Of a DNA stretch of 64,000 bases, positions 18,301 to 28,020 are shown piece after piece. The stretch's first letter is position 1. Each line of letters begins with the position of its first letter. Under the pieces are notes generated by a model. The model was not told where the DNA came from. It worked only from the letters and a program-made list of their open reading frames with translations, and made no database searches. The stretch is taken from positions 3,162,001 to 3,226,000 of the forward strand of contig NC_016887.1 of assembly GCF_000284035.1 (NCBI RefSeq), read 5' to 3'. The DNA is from Nocardia cyriacigeorgica GUH-2 (GTDB lineage Bacteria; Actinomycetota; Actinomycetes; Mycobacteriales; Mycobacteriaceae). Position numbers and translations under genes: made by a program.

Positions 18301-19168
18301 GCTGCAGAGCGCGCTCGTCACCCCCATCGAACAGGCGCTGCCCAACCACAAGCGGTGGCTCGTGATCCCCACCGGAACACTGGCATTGCTACCCGTGCAC
18401 GCCGCAGGTTCGCGAACCCGAGACTGGGCCGACGACCGCATCGAGATCAGTGTCGTACCCGGACTATCCGGCGCGACGAGTCGGCCCACTACGCCGGCAA
18501 CCGATGCCGGAGTCGCCGCAGTCGCCACCGCCGACGACCTGCCCTTCCTGCGCGCCGAGCAGGCGGTAATCCAGGCATGCAGACCCGCGTATACGGTCCT
18601 GGACGGGCAAGACTGCGCGGCAGTCCTGACCGCCGCCGCCTCGGCCCGCATCCTGATCCTGAGCGGACACGCACACCCCTCCACCGATTACGGAGCCGGG
18701 CTGCAATTCGGGGACGGCACCCTGGTCGTCGACCACCTGGCCCGGTTGCCACGGCACGAACGCGAACTCGCCGTCGTGAACAGCTGCTGGGGCGCCCGCG
18801 CGGCCACCACCCTGGTCGACGAGAGCGTCGGCCTCCCGCACGCACTGCTCGAAGCCGGATTTCGGTCGGTCTCGGCGAGCCTGTGGCCGGTACGCGACAT
18901 CGTTTCGTTCCTATTCATAGGCAAACTGCTCACCTCAGACGCGCCGCAGCACCACGACGGAACCGAGCTGGTCCGCGCCACTCGGACCTGGCTGCGCACA
19001 GCGACCGGCGCCGAACTGCGCCAGTTCGTCCAGACCCTGAGCCCCCGGCTGTCCCTGCCGTTCGTGACTAAACTGATTCTCGAGGACTGGTGCGCCTCCC
19101 TGCCGCCTGACACCGCCGAATTCGGCGAACCCGCAGATTGGGGTGCGTTCGCGCGCTACGGAAAGTGA
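15314..19168 (+). CDS. TPR-repeat CHAT-domain protease
   Basis: This encodes about 1,284 residues. ATG 15314 is preferred over the adjacent GTG 15311; no strong ribosome-binding site is visible. Most of the protein is alpha-helical with repeated TPR-like units (for example near LQRRALARTPPGHPDRAMM and LHRAALALTSRSNPQY). The last ~300 residues form a CHAT caspase-like domain with the expected dyad: His in LSGHAH (about residue 1120) and Cys in VNSCWGA (about residue 1159). CHAT domains are cysteine proteases related to separase and caspases. In bacterial immunity they are known as effectors or activators, including type III-E CRISPR Craspase and gasdermin-linked systems. It lies between the split dsRNA-binding gene and a hydrolase gene, all on one strand. 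I infer a sensor-protease-effector order, with cytoplasmic action because no signal peptide is seen. Confidence 0.9.
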   Translation: MVATFNFRDDSTAVDPVQALCERARADVPSESAITALTVWAELDDLLRSPWPDRWKLLAARTDLIDDRIALACLDRDPLLASMIRQSVRIGVEAAHRQFPLAEALSAACAAYLADSWDERRALVVDAATALASGPELHGLSGFILTAIEQLAAEDNRSPELAAAHKITLLVRNGCDSDELEAVWALLRLPAEQLWENLSAVESWPSRAVAPAVAHVSLFTSPGISADWAAEVEQLLSAAQRVGIVRAIRQHRLVLKARSEFDNAATMQKHSKTLLDEYRGTGCGWLLTPAVALARSALEATERSASSGELLARHRAWFAHVVAACVGAGRLPARDLEHALRAQRAAAAAAHSTCAIRCDYQSDLANMISNAVMHSVLPREALREAVFHAWTVVRRDCGSPRRFVYLHTASAVMAEAVTAGVARAALLGRAVAFQHEALAQASDAARMACQNNLGNRISQALDAGLELADTYLDAIDHRQRALDSTPALQVNRPDRVINLAAGVARGVALGIVNESRYRDVLDMLYALETWDFGSDHKRAVYFAATAARIFDGVSTGILPTSDLAKALDLQRQAMALTPVGHPHRAAVAAGLAARILDAVEGGILPIEDVTEAVAWARESLELTRRPNDKYADRASNLAVILRRAADLGTLSDDARREAVDLLRAATATTAATNPHHASFLDGLASGIAATVESGALPAAHLKEALQLQRRALARTPPGHPDRAMMLFNLGNRLADSVHAGRQVRDALTESIELHRAALALTSRSNPQYLLYVTNLGCRLADCVDARLMPAAEAADEMDTLIDIVWTALAGTSWSARQRRIHLGVIEKFVAVAPIVILRGHGEAAAVSAIETLRNHLLPERSVPTEPDAAVALELRLRFRDAVQHYLRTRRLYNSGFASIADAVAARARLSAAIEPIRQHHDPEFAARPRIQNLTAALAPGQLAVYVLAGTHGGAAIPVTTAGPIPAIELPRLTLARARVAPTLLGDRNGIRHVARWLQSALVTPIEQALPNHKRWLVIPTGTLALLPVHAAGSRTRDWADDRIEISVVPGLSGATSRPTTPATDAGVAAVATADDLPFLRAEQAVIQACRPAYTVLDGQDCAAVLTAAASARILILSGHAHPSTDYGAGLQFGDGTLVVDHLARLPRHERELAVVNSCWGARAATTLVDESVGLPHALLEAGFRSVSASLWPVRDIVSFLFIGKLLTSDAPQHHDGTELVRATRTWLRTATGAELRQFVQTLSPRLSLPFVTKLILEDWCASLPPDTAEFGEPADWGAFARYGK

Positions 19169-19201
19169 CACCTGCGCAAATCCCTCTGGTAGAAGTGAGG
19201 A

Positions 19202-20449
19202 ATGTCCAGCAACCGCCTCCTGGTCGAAGCCCTGGCCGAAATCTGGCCCGCTGTTATCGATCTCGTCGACGGCAACCGCTCAGACCTCGAAGATCGGATA
19301 CTCGTCGCGCTACACCGGCTCGATGCCGCCGAAGCGACGCACGACGACGGCGAGTTGGATGCGGCAGCGGCCGCCCTGATCGAGGTCCTGAAATCCGAGC
19401 CGCGACTGCACCAGGAATTCCGCGCGGCTGTGCTGGAATTGGCGACTACGACCAACCGCGAACTGCTCGGTGCCCGGCCCGCGCACCGCTGCATGACCTT
19501 CCCGCTGTTCGTCGCGACGGACCGGGCACCGCAGGGCAGGCATTCCCACCGGACCACCGGTGACCCGCTAGCCTGGGCCACGACGATATCGACCGTCCCC
19601 GAGACTCATCGGTACGCCATGGCCGAGAAGCCGCGCTGGTGGCGACTGCAGTTCGCCCGCCGCCCGGACCGGCACGTGACACTCGGCCCCATGGACGCCC
19701 TCGACCCGCAATCCCTGGCCGGGACCATGAGTTCGTTGCTGGGCCAGGCGCCCGGCAAAGCCTTCGTCTTCGTGCACGGATACAACACCTCGCTCGAACA
19801 GGCCGCAGCACGCACCGCCCAGCTGGCCTACGATCTGCGATTCCCGGGAGCGTGCGTCTGCTATAGCTGGCCCTCCACCGCATCGATCACCAAGTACGCC
19901 GCAGACGAAGACGAAGCAGCCCTGTCCGCGCGAACTTTTCAGGACGTGCTCACCCAGATGACCGACACCCTCGGGCCAGGCTCGGTCAGCGTCATCGCCC
20001 ACAGCATGGGCACCCGGCTGGTCACCGACGCACTCGAGCGGACCGGCGAACGCGCCGAGATACCCGACGGGTGGCTCGACCAGATCATCCTCGCCGCACC
20101 CGACATCGACTCACGGCTTCTACAGCGCCGAGCAGCCGCCTTCCACCGGCTATCCGCCCGGACTACCGTGTACAGCTCCACCGCAGACAAGGCCCTACAG
20201 CTTTCCGGCCGCATCCACGGCAACCGTCGCGCCGGCGCCGATCACCAGGCGCTGGGTTGTCTCGCCGGAATCGACATCATCGACGCGACAGCCGCCCGAA
20301 TCGACCGCACCGCACATTCCTACTTCGGGGACAGCGAGGAGGTCGTCTCCGACATCTTCGCTCTGTTGCGTCACGGTCACCCACCCGGCGAGCGGCCGCG
20401 GCTGATCGAGAAGGACGGTTACTGGCAGCTGGCACGAGGCCGCAGCTGA
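19202..20449 (+). CDS. Alpha/beta hydrolase, DUF900-like
   Basis: This encodes 415 residues from ATG 19202, preceded by GTGAGGA. The C-terminal half is an alpha/beta-hydrolase fold of the DUF900 type. It shows a strand and oxyanion turn FVFVHGYNTSLEQAA, the YSWPS motif, and a nucleophile elbow VIAHSMGTRLV with Ser near residue 268. The catalytic Asp is probably in the APDIDS region and the His in the C-terminal part. The N-terminal ~95 residues are helical and not recognised. There is no signal peptide, so it should act in the cytoplasm, plausibly as an esterase or lipase. It follows the CHAT gene by 33 bases. I infer it is the effector of the system or a target of the protease. The next gene converges on it. 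Confidence 0.85.
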   Translation: MSSNRLLVEALAEIWPAVIDLVDGNRSDLEDRILVALHRLDAAEATHDDGELDAAAAALIEVLKSEPRLHQEFRAAVLELATTTNRELLGARPAHRCMTFPLFVATDRAPQGRHSHRTTGDPLAWATTISTVPETHRYAMAEKPRWWRLQFARRPDRHVTLGPMDALDPQSLAGTMSSLLGQAPGKAFVFVHGYNTSLEQAAARTAQLAYDLRFPGACVCYSWPSTASITKYAADEDEAALSARTFQDVLTQMTDTLGPGSVSVIAHSMGTRLVTDALERTGERAEIPDGWLDQIILAAPDIDSRLLQRRAAAFHRLSARTTVYSSTADKALQLSGRIHGNRRAGADHQALGCLAGIDIIDATAARIDRTAHSYFGDSEEVVSDIFALLRHGHPPGERPRLIEKDGYWQLARGRS

Positions 20450-20529
20450 CCGAAGACCTTCAGATGGCCACCGATGGGGAGGATGTCATGGCCGCTGCCC
20501 CTATCGCAGCAACGCCTCTCACAAGTTCT

Positions 20530-23500
20530 CTAGCGGTACTTCGTCGTCCCTTCCGGACCGCGGCTGTTGCTGACCAGTTTCGCGAAGCACTCGTCGGTTG
20601 GGATGTTCTTCGCGTCGCACCAACCGTTGGCGGGGTCGGGCGAACTGTGCGTGACACCAGCGACTGTGATCCACCAGCCGCGGAGGTCGAACGTGCTCCA
20701 TTCGTCGCTCCAGACCAGTCTGACCTCCGGGTATTGCAAGCGCATTCGAAGGTGTTGCTGCAGGATTTTCGTTGGCGTCCAGGTGACGATCCGACCGTCC
20801 ACGTCAGGGGCAACCAAGCCGACCTGTTTGGACGAGAGTTGGGGGACCCACCGGTCGGCGAGATCGCGCCCGACGGTGGGCCTGTCAGCGTCGGCTTGTG
20901 CCCGAAGTGCATCCAGAGCCGCTGCTTCGGGGTCGGCCACAGCTGCACCTGACCGGGTGGCGACGAAGGGGGTCCCATCGACTGCGTCGGCCGAGTAGCG
21001 TCCTTCTCGCGGACCGCGGTCAGTGCCTTCGTCGGTGCATCTCACGACCTGGCTTTCATCGGCCATCGCGCTTTGCGCTGTCGGGTCGGTATGGGCGCCT
21101 AGGGAGTTGGGTAACCGCCAGAAGCTGCCGATCGGGAACTCGAATTCGTGCTCCACAACCACTGCAGCATCGCTGGCGTCGCCGTCACTGGTTGGCAGGT
21201 ATATCGGCGACTCCGAAAAGTCGAACACGCCCGAAGCGATCGGCTGGCCTCGTTCGGATATCTCGATCCGGAGAGCGTCAGTAGAGATGATGTCTCCACT
21301 GGAGCAGTTGGCCCGCAACTCCATGCGCACGACCAGACCGTCGTTGCCGGTCCGATATTCCACGGGTGTCAGTGTGGGCGGCTTTCCGCATGCCGTGATG
21401 AGCTGCGATTTGGTAGCACCAGACTCGTCAGATCCGCTGCTCCCGGGCTCGCCTGCCGTTCCGCCGGTCGGCGGATAGTAGGTGACGGTGTTCTCGTTGA
21501 TGATGGCGAAACCGGCGCCGGCAGGTTCGAGTGCCCCGGACTCGACGCTGGTCGACCACTCGCGGTCACCGGTGCGGAGGTTGATTGCTTCCAGTTCACC
21601 GTCTCCATCGGCGAGGATCAGGCGTTGCCGGTCGGTGGCCCAATCCGCGGGGCTGTCGTCCGAAGTCCATAGTTCCGCGCCGGTTTGAAGGTCGACCGCG
21701 GACATCCAGCCGCCCGTGTGACCGAGCACGACCGTGTCATCGATGATCGAACCTCCGCCCTCGATCTCCGAGGATGACCATCGTTGGGAGCCGTTACTAA
21801 AATCCCATGCGGCACCTGAGGTGATGTACGGCAGCGCGTCGACGCCTCCAGCTAGAGGCTTTGCCGGCCATCCACGACCTGGATGTGTGCGTATGTGGTT
21901 GCCGGCGGCGTCGAGGACGACGGTGTCCCCATCTGTTGGATCGGCTGCGCTACAGGTTTGGGCGATGAGCCCCTGCCCTGGGTAGGCGGCGATGGCTTGG
22001 AGATCGGCGTCGATGACTCGTTTCCCGTCGCTGCGACGGACCACGATTGCGCCGGCGTCGCTGCCGAAAAAGACGAACTCGTCGTTCGCGCCGTATCGAT
22101 AGGAATCGCCGGAACCAGGGCAGGTCGGGTCGGGTGACCATCTGGTCCGCCAGTGTGCGCGGAGGTCCTCGACGGTGCCGCTAGCGATTTCGGAGTACGA
22201 GGCCGTGATGATGTCTTCGCCGACGACCTCGACCCAGGCCGGGTCGACGGCCGGGCTGGTCCGTTCGACTGTGCCGTCCTCGACGCTCAAGAACACGATG
22301 TCAGACCGGTGATCGGGCCCGAATCCATTCTCCCGGATACAGGGCAGGAGGCCGTCGACTGTCCGAGTCGCGCACGTCTCGTAACCGCCATCCGCACGCC
22401 AGCGCATTTTCCCCGAATGTGAATCGAGCGCGACAATCGTCTCGCCCTTATCGCTGGACGGCAAGATCGTCTGGACGATGAGGATCTCACCCAGATCGAT
22501 GAGTCCGGGGCTGCTGGCCATCTCGGGAGAGGGGCGCGGGCTGGAGAACTCCTCGTTGCGGGCTACCTCCGACGCATAGAAGGTCCAACCTTCCGACGGG
22601 GCCGCCGGGTAGGTATTCCGAAGATGATTCTGCGCAAACAACGGCGAGCCGTGATCCTCATGCCCCAACCACCAGATTCCCGCGCCACCGACGACGAGTG
22701 CGACAACCGCGATGAGCGCCGTCACGAACAGCGGGTGCCGTCGCGAGCGGCGGTGGGCGGCATGTGGCGCTTCAGCTCCACCGTGAAGATCGCCGAAGTT
22801 TGGACCAGCGATAGCGGTCGGTTCGGCAGTTGTCTGGCCATGCGGCGGCTGGTGGGCACCCGGCTGAGCGAAGGAGCCATCCCTCATGCTCGGGCCAGTC
22901 GTCGGCACAACCGGTGCCGGGTCTGCCCCCGTTGCAGGTTTCGTTAGTTGCGGTCTGGTCGGCGGCGACGGTGGCCTGTTGCCGGCAGACTCCGCGCCCT
23001 CGCCGGTTGCGGGTGTAAACGGCTGGCCGAAGGCATTGGTCGGTGCCGTGGGCGTCGCAACATCAGATCCAGGGACCTCCATCGCCGCCATCGGCACAGG
23101 CGGATCCGATGCGGCGTCCTGAGCTGACACAGCAGCGGACTCGCCCGCGACCCGCATCGGCGCGGCGGTGCCGGCAGGCCGGCCGGGTATGTCGGCACCG
23201 GGGGCGCGGTCATCCCCGGCTGTTCCCTCGGGTGGCGTGGGAGGTCCGGGAGGTGGCTGCGGTGTTGGGTCGTAGCTGCCCTCCCGAATCCGCAGGTCGG
23301 TGTAGAGCAGAGTCTGCAACGTGCGGATCAGAACGGCCGAGGCCGCAATGATGACCAAGGACACGGGATAGACGATGACTTCTCCGCCGGGGACGGCCGA
23401 GGCGAACGCAAGGGCCGGATATGCCGTTGCGGCAAATGCCACGACGCATGCGGCCACCCATAGCAGCTCCAAGCCGAGTACCCGCGCCAACGACGGTCGC

Positions 23501-24750
23501 ACCAGCGCGACGGAACGGCGGAAGGACTCGACGACCCCCGCGCCTTCGCGCGTCATCACGATCGGTGCGAATGCGCATAAGGTTCCGACCACGAATACAG
23601 CAGCCACTGTCAGAACCAGCACAGGGATCGCCGCGGGAAGGCCGACCGCGATCAGGACAATATACGGGCCGAGGAGGCCCGGCAGCACGATCACGGCGTA
23701 GAAGACCGCCATGAGCCGGCATAACGCGAACAAACGTGGCCGGACCAGGGCGAACACCGCCGCGAACCGAACCGGCTCCCCTCGGATGGCCATGTCGGCG
23801 GTGACGATGGTGACCGCGTTGATGGCAGCGTCGGCCGGTACCCCGATGACGATCAGCAGGCTGACGAACAGCAGCACCAGGGCCGCCAAGGTGGCGAATA
23901 GACCGGCAGCGAAGTTCTCCCCCTCCATGCTGATACCAGAAATCAGCGCGGCACCGATGCTGATCATGCCGAGCAAGAAGAGGGATAGCGCCGCAACTAG
24001 GGCCGCCACAGTGAATGTCAGCGAGACCTGCCAATGCCGGCGTATGGCTGTAATCGAGGCGCGCAGGATTTCCCCCGCGGTCAGCGGGCGCAGCGGGATG
24101 AGCGGACCATAGCGCTGCGGCCGGTTCACTCTCGCCACCTGCCCGTCGGGTGCCGGACCGGCCGATGGCTCGTCCGCCGGTGACCCTGGTTCGGCGAGTC
24201 TCATCCGGGCAAGGAACTCCCGCACCGCGGGTGGCCAGGTGGCCTGCTTGTTCCGCGCCTGCCACCCGAACGCCACACATCCGGCGACGATGATCAGCCA
24301 GGCCAGGCCCGGCGGGTTGAACAGGGCAGCGATCATCGCCAGGCCCGCACCGGCGAAGGCGGCATGATGGGGCCGCAGGTCGAACAACGCGTCCGCGGAT
24401 GCGGTGGTCATCGGGCGGGGTCGGTCAGTCGAGCGGGTATAGGCGGCGGGATCGGCCAACCGAGCGCGGACTAGGAAGGCATGGGTCCCCGGCGGCCACT
24501 CCACGTCGCGCGTGCGCAGCCACCACTCGACGCCGCCGGCGATCGCGGCGAGAACGATCCATATCGCCGCGCGCGCTATCTGTGTTCCCGCGTCGCTCGT
24601 CGAGCTGGATTCACCGGTCACCAGATCGGTCTCGATTTCGGTGGTGATGCCTTCGATCCCGAAGATATAGGCCACGGGTAGCGTAAACAGAATGCCGAGC
24701 ACACGCGCAACGTGACGGGGGCGAAGATCGAACACAGGTTCGTCGTTCAT
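20530..24750 (-). CDS. Multi-pass membrane protein with extracellular PQQ-like beta-propeller
   Basis: This encodes about 1,406 residues. The start at 24750 (MNDEPVFDLRP) follows GCGAGGT; an in-frame codon 27 bases upstream is less likely. Two N-terminal hydrophobic pairs are followed by a six-helix block (residues ~240-490) of the glycerophosphodiester-phosphodiesterase membrane-like type. A proline-rich linker (~500-690) leads to a single membrane helix (FVTALIAVVALVVGGAGIWWLG). The exported part begins with a PQQ-like propeller (for example VALDSHSGKMRWRA, LQTGAELWTSDD, LRTGDREWSTSV). A C-terminal domain ending NGWCDAKNIPTDECFAKLVS is of a kind common at the ends of actinobacterial surface proteins. 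No catalytic residues are recognised, so a surface scaffold or sensing role is possible. It converges with the hydrolase gene. Confidence 0.85.
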   Translation of the reverse strand: MNDEPVFDLRPRHVARVLGILFTLPVAYIFGIEGITTEIETDLVTGESSSTSDAGTQIARAAIWIVLAAIAGGVEWWLRTRDVEWPPGTHAFLVRARLADPAAYTRSTDRPRPMTTASADALFDLRPHHAAFAGAGLAMIAALFNPPGLAWLIIVAGCVAFGWQARNKQATWPPAVREFLARMRLAEPGSPADEPSAGPAPDGQVARVNRPQRYGPLIPLRPLTAGEILRASITAIRRHWQVSLTFTVAALVAALSLFLLGMISIGAALISGISMEGENFAAGLFATLAALVLLFVSLLIVIGVPADAAINAVTIVTADMAIRGEPVRFAAVFALVRPRLFALCRLMAVFYAVIVLPGLLGPYIVLIAVGLPAAIPVLVLTVAAVFVVGTLCAFAPIVMTREGAGVVESFRRSVALVRPSLARVLGLELLWVAACVVAFAATAYPALAFASAVPGGEVIVYPVSLVIIAASAVLIRTLQTLLYTDLRIREGSYDPTPQPPPGPPTPPEGTAGDDRAPGADIPGRPAGTAAPMRVAGESAAVSAQDAASDPPVPMAAMEVPGSDVATPTAPTNAFGQPFTPATGEGAESAGNRPPSPPTRPQLTKPATGADPAPVVPTTGPSMRDGSFAQPGAHQPPHGQTTAEPTAIAGPNFGDLHGGAEAPHAAHRRSRRHPLFVTALIAVVALVVGGAGIWWLGHEDHGSPLFAQNHLRNTYPAAPSEGWTFYASEVARNEEFSSPRPSPEMASSPGLIDLGEILIVQTILPSSDKGETIVALDSHSGKMRWRADGGYETCATRTVDGLLPCIRENGFGPDHRSDIVFLSVEDGTVERTSPAVDPAWVEVVGEDIITASYSEIASGTVEDLRAHWRTRWSPDPTCPGSGDSYRYGANDEFVFFGSDAGAIVVRRSDGKRVIDADLQAIAAYPGQGLIAQTCSAADPTDGDTVVLDAAGNHIRTHPGRGWPAKPLAGGVDALPYITSGAAWDFSNGSQRWSSSEIEGGGSIIDDTVVLGHTGGWMSAVDLQTGAELWTSDDSPADWATDRQRLILADGDGELEAINLRTGDREWSTSVESGALEPAGAGFAIINENTVTYYPPTGGTAGEPGSSGSDESGATKSQLITACGKPPTLTPVEYRTGNDGLVVRMELRANCSSGDIISTDALRIEISERGQPIASGVFDFSESPIYLPTSDGDASDAAVVVEHEFEFPIGSFWRLPNSLGAHTDPTAQSAMADESQVVRCTDEGTDRGPREGRYSADAVDGTPFVATRSGAAVADPEAAALDALRAQADADRPTVGRDLADRWVPQLSSKQVGLVAPDVDGRIVTWTPTKILQQHLRMRLQYPEVRLVWSDEWSTFDLRGWWITVAGVTHSSPDPANGWCDAKNIPTDECFAKLVSNSRGPEGTTKYR

Positions 24751-25541
24751 GCGTACCTCGCAATGCTGAACCACCATGCACGTGGGCGTGAAGGCTCCGA
24801 CTGGTAAGCCTCGGAATGTCGAGCCGGTGCCGCACCCGACAGATCTTTGATCGACGCTACAGCCGACTGTTCAGCGCCGGTATCCGCCGATCGACCGACA
24901 CCCCGGGCAATGCGTGGGGAATATCGGGCTTTCAGAAATGACTCACCCGACGACGAGGGCCTACTGCTAATCGTCGGGGCAACGACGTTTCCCCCGTCGG
25001 ACACGAGGCAATCCCGCGACGCGGAACCACTCGCTCTGCGCCACCACCGCCAAGGCACCGGCGTCGGCGTACAAGGTGTACGCACGATCCTGACGGCCGG
25101 GCGCCATTCGGAGACGTATATTGCCAGGCGAGGCTGAATTCTGGCCATTGCGCACGTGCCTCCAAGGCAGGACACCAGTGGTGCGAACTACCATCGAAAC
25201 CCGGCCCGGTATCAGTTCACCACAGCCCGACAGACGACGACGTCACGAACACATGAATCGACTATTGCCGCCCGAGTCACCGGCACCCGCTCACCGGAAG
25301 CACCAGGCCGCGCCTACCGACAACTCGCTACCCCAAAACCTCATTGACGCGTCATCTTTTCCGCTGACATACGCGAAACGAGATATTCTACCCGGGACTG
25401 CAAGCTGATATCACCGCAGCTGTCACGGTGCCGACGATGACACAGGCGCGCGCCCTTCTGCGGTCGCGTGATCCGGCCGTTCGGCGTTCGCCGACTGCCA
25501 TTCCGACCACGCTACCTATACTCGTCTGGAAACGATTCTCC
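24751..25541. other. Region without a supported gene
   Basis: About 790 bases. It should contain the promoter of the minus-strand membrane/PQQ gene. A short minus-strand frame (25388-25585) ends in a lipobox-like VTAAVISACSPG directly before its stop. It could be the decayed start of a lipoprotein gene, but it is too weak to call. Confidence 0.35.
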
Positions 25542-27868
25542 TCACTCGCGATCTTCCTTGTCCGACATACTGTCGGCGTTCGCACGCGGTGCGCGGCGGC
25601 TGGACCACAGGATGCGCACCCCCAGCCCTATCGCAGTGATGAGGCATGTCACCGATCCCACGGCCATCGCCCACCACCACCAGGGCAACGGCTGGGCCAC
25701 TGTCAGGTCGACGGCATAGTCTGTGAACTCACCAGACTCCGATACAAGCAGAACATGCAGGGTATGCCGGCCCGGACTCAGATCGACGGGAAGGTCGATT
25801 CGTAATTCGGATTCGCCTGCTTCGACCTCGCCGCCGCTCAGAGCGATTGGCGTGCTGTGTACTTCAGACCAGTATGTACTGGGTTTCTCGGCCGTAACTC
25901 GAACGGTAATGCAAGCTCCGGGTTCGGCAGAGAGCTCGAGGTCGGCCCGGGTCAGCAGCAATGGTTTGCATTTCGCTTCAGTAGTGATGACGCGCGGAGC
26001 TGTTCTCGCTTGTTTCCCTCCGACACCAGTTGGTGCTGCGTCTTCATTTGTCGACCATGAAGCAATCGCACCGGCAATCCGGGCATAGCCGAGGCGGTTG
26101 GGGTGCACCAGCTCCTGCGCACGCTCATCGCGCCAGAATGTTTCCGCTACCTTCTTGGCAGCGCCTTCGAGAAATCCGACTCCCACGATTCCGGATGCGC
26201 TCCCGTCACACAAGGTATTCGAGGGTTGCATGGCATGTTCGACTGCATCTACGAATTAGATGCTCCGTCCCCCCTCTCGCGCCGTGTTGACCGCAGATTG
26301 CAGAGTCCGGTTCAGGTGTTTCACCAGTTTGTTGGCGAATGTGACTTCCCGAGGAGCGAACTCGCCGCAGCCGATCCCGACAACCTCGGGGAAGACCTTC
26401 GGATAGCCGAGCACGAACAACGGCGCCTCGTGTCCGCGCTCGGCCACTGACTGGCCGGCGTTCACCGCGTCGTAAAGCTGCCGGTATGTCTTCGGCAGCT
26501 GTGTGGTCAGCGCAGCCAACGCATCCGCGACCCTCCTCGTCGTCACCTGTTCCCCGATGCTTACGCCATTCGCGGACACGTCCTGCTTCCCACATTCGGT
26601 GTCGAGCACGACAGGAGGAGCCGGCCTTGCGGAAGGGATGATGATCTCGTTCGGTAGAACACACTCGGTAACAAGAGCACCAAAGCCCATATCGTTTCCG
26701 CCGATGCTGACGAAAGCCGCGTCCAGGACCACATCAGTGCGGCTCATTTCCTCCACCTGCGACATCGTCGGCATGCTCGACGCGTTTGGCGCGAACAGGT
26801 GATGTTGCACCGCGCCAGAGCAGGCGAAGATATGAGTGCGGCCAGGACCGAATAACTGGGCGACGTGCGTGTGCTCCGATCGGTGGCACCGCCTGTCGAT
26901 ATGTTCATTGCCGGGAGAATAATTCCCGGCACCCTCACCGGACGCATAGGAGTCACCGAAGACTCCGACCTTGGTCGCGGGGTCTTTGAGCAGCGCGGCG
27001 AGCAGACCTCCGGCTACATCGTTGTAGGCTCCGCGTCGCACAACAGTCAGGGTCCTTTCGTGAGTGCCGTACGCACCCGACCCGGACGCCGCCAGGAACA
27101 GGTATCTTGCCTCGACCTGGTTCTCCGTCGTTGCCACCGGCAACTTCCAAATATGCTCCGCCGATTTACCAGGCAGTAGATTGCCCAGTCGCACCACCGG
27201 AGGTGCGATCCTGCGGAACATTTCGCTGTGCTCGATGAATCCCAGAGTGACGTGGACGTCGGTGGCCGTTTCGGTGAGCGACACGTTGCGGACGGATACC
27301 TTCATCGGCGCAACACCACCACCGATCACCTTCGCAGGGGCTCGAACGGAGACTTCGAGGCTGCGCGTGGTGATAGCCGACGTAGTCTTGATGAGCTCAC
27401 CTCCGTGCTGGGCATCGTGGTAGCCGCCGCCCGTCGCATCCGCGATACATTTGAGTTGGTCACGCCCCTCGCCAGACAGTTCGAATCCGACGGTATGGAC
27501 GGTGAGATCGACCCCGCTGGCAACGATGTCCTTCACGGCGACACAAGGGTCACCGCCGCAAGTGCTTTCGCCGTCGGAGACGAGGATGATGGTGGCAGCA
27601 GCGTAGTGACGTTTCGACAACTCGTCCGCCGCTGCACGCAATGCGGGTGCCGTGGGAGTATCCCCGTTCGGCCGTAGTGCGAGCACGTCGGCCGTCATCT
27701 GAGTGCGCAGCGCCGGATCCAAGGGCCGCATGTCGACGCCGTCGACGAAGGCTCCGCCAGAGCAGCTATCGCTGCCGGGGTAGGTCCAGACTCCAAAGGT
27801 CACGCCATCCGAAAGTGCCTGCGATACAGACAGCACCGATCGCTTCGCATCGGCGAGCCGCTGGACCC
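25542..27868 (-). pseudogene. C-terminal part of VWA-SGNH hydrolase gene, split by Tn and carrying a nonsense codon
   Basis: Reading on the minus strand from the transposon junction, the frame begins VQRLADAKRSVLSVSQAL, the continuation of a von Willebrand A domain (ILVSDGESTCGGDP visible). Then comes a middle beta-rich region and an SGNH/GDSL esterase domain with Ser block GDSYASGEGAGNY and block III SIGGNDMGFG. At 26256-26258 an in-frame TAA interrupts GRSI-FVDAVEHAM. The same frame then continues, undamaged, with the block V histidine segment VHPNRLGY, a beta-domain, a membrane helix (PLPWWWWAMAVGSVTCLITAIGLGV) and a basic tail. A Tyr codon changed to TAA fits the context. The 5' end of the gene is at 34656-34832. 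Rejoined length would be about 832 residues. Even without the transposon the protein would lack its catalytic His. Confidence 0.85.
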
Positions 27869-27912
27869 GGGGTCGCCGTAGTATCGGCCGATTTTCGGGC
27901 GGATATGGCGTA
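27869..27912 (+). repeat. Tn3-family left terminal inverted repeat
   Basis: 44 bases beginning GGGGTCGCCGTAG, reverse-complementary to 34612-34655 with a single mismatch. It includes the 38-bp region normally bound by Tn3 transposase. Confidence 0.95.
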
Positions 27913-28020
27913 ACGGCCTGGTAGGGCAGTGTTTTCGTGTTCGGGGTGCGGGGCCGGATGGTTGGTGCTTGGCTTGGCTGCCGATGAGGTTGATCGGCAG
28001 CGTGTTGGAGGTCGGGGTTC

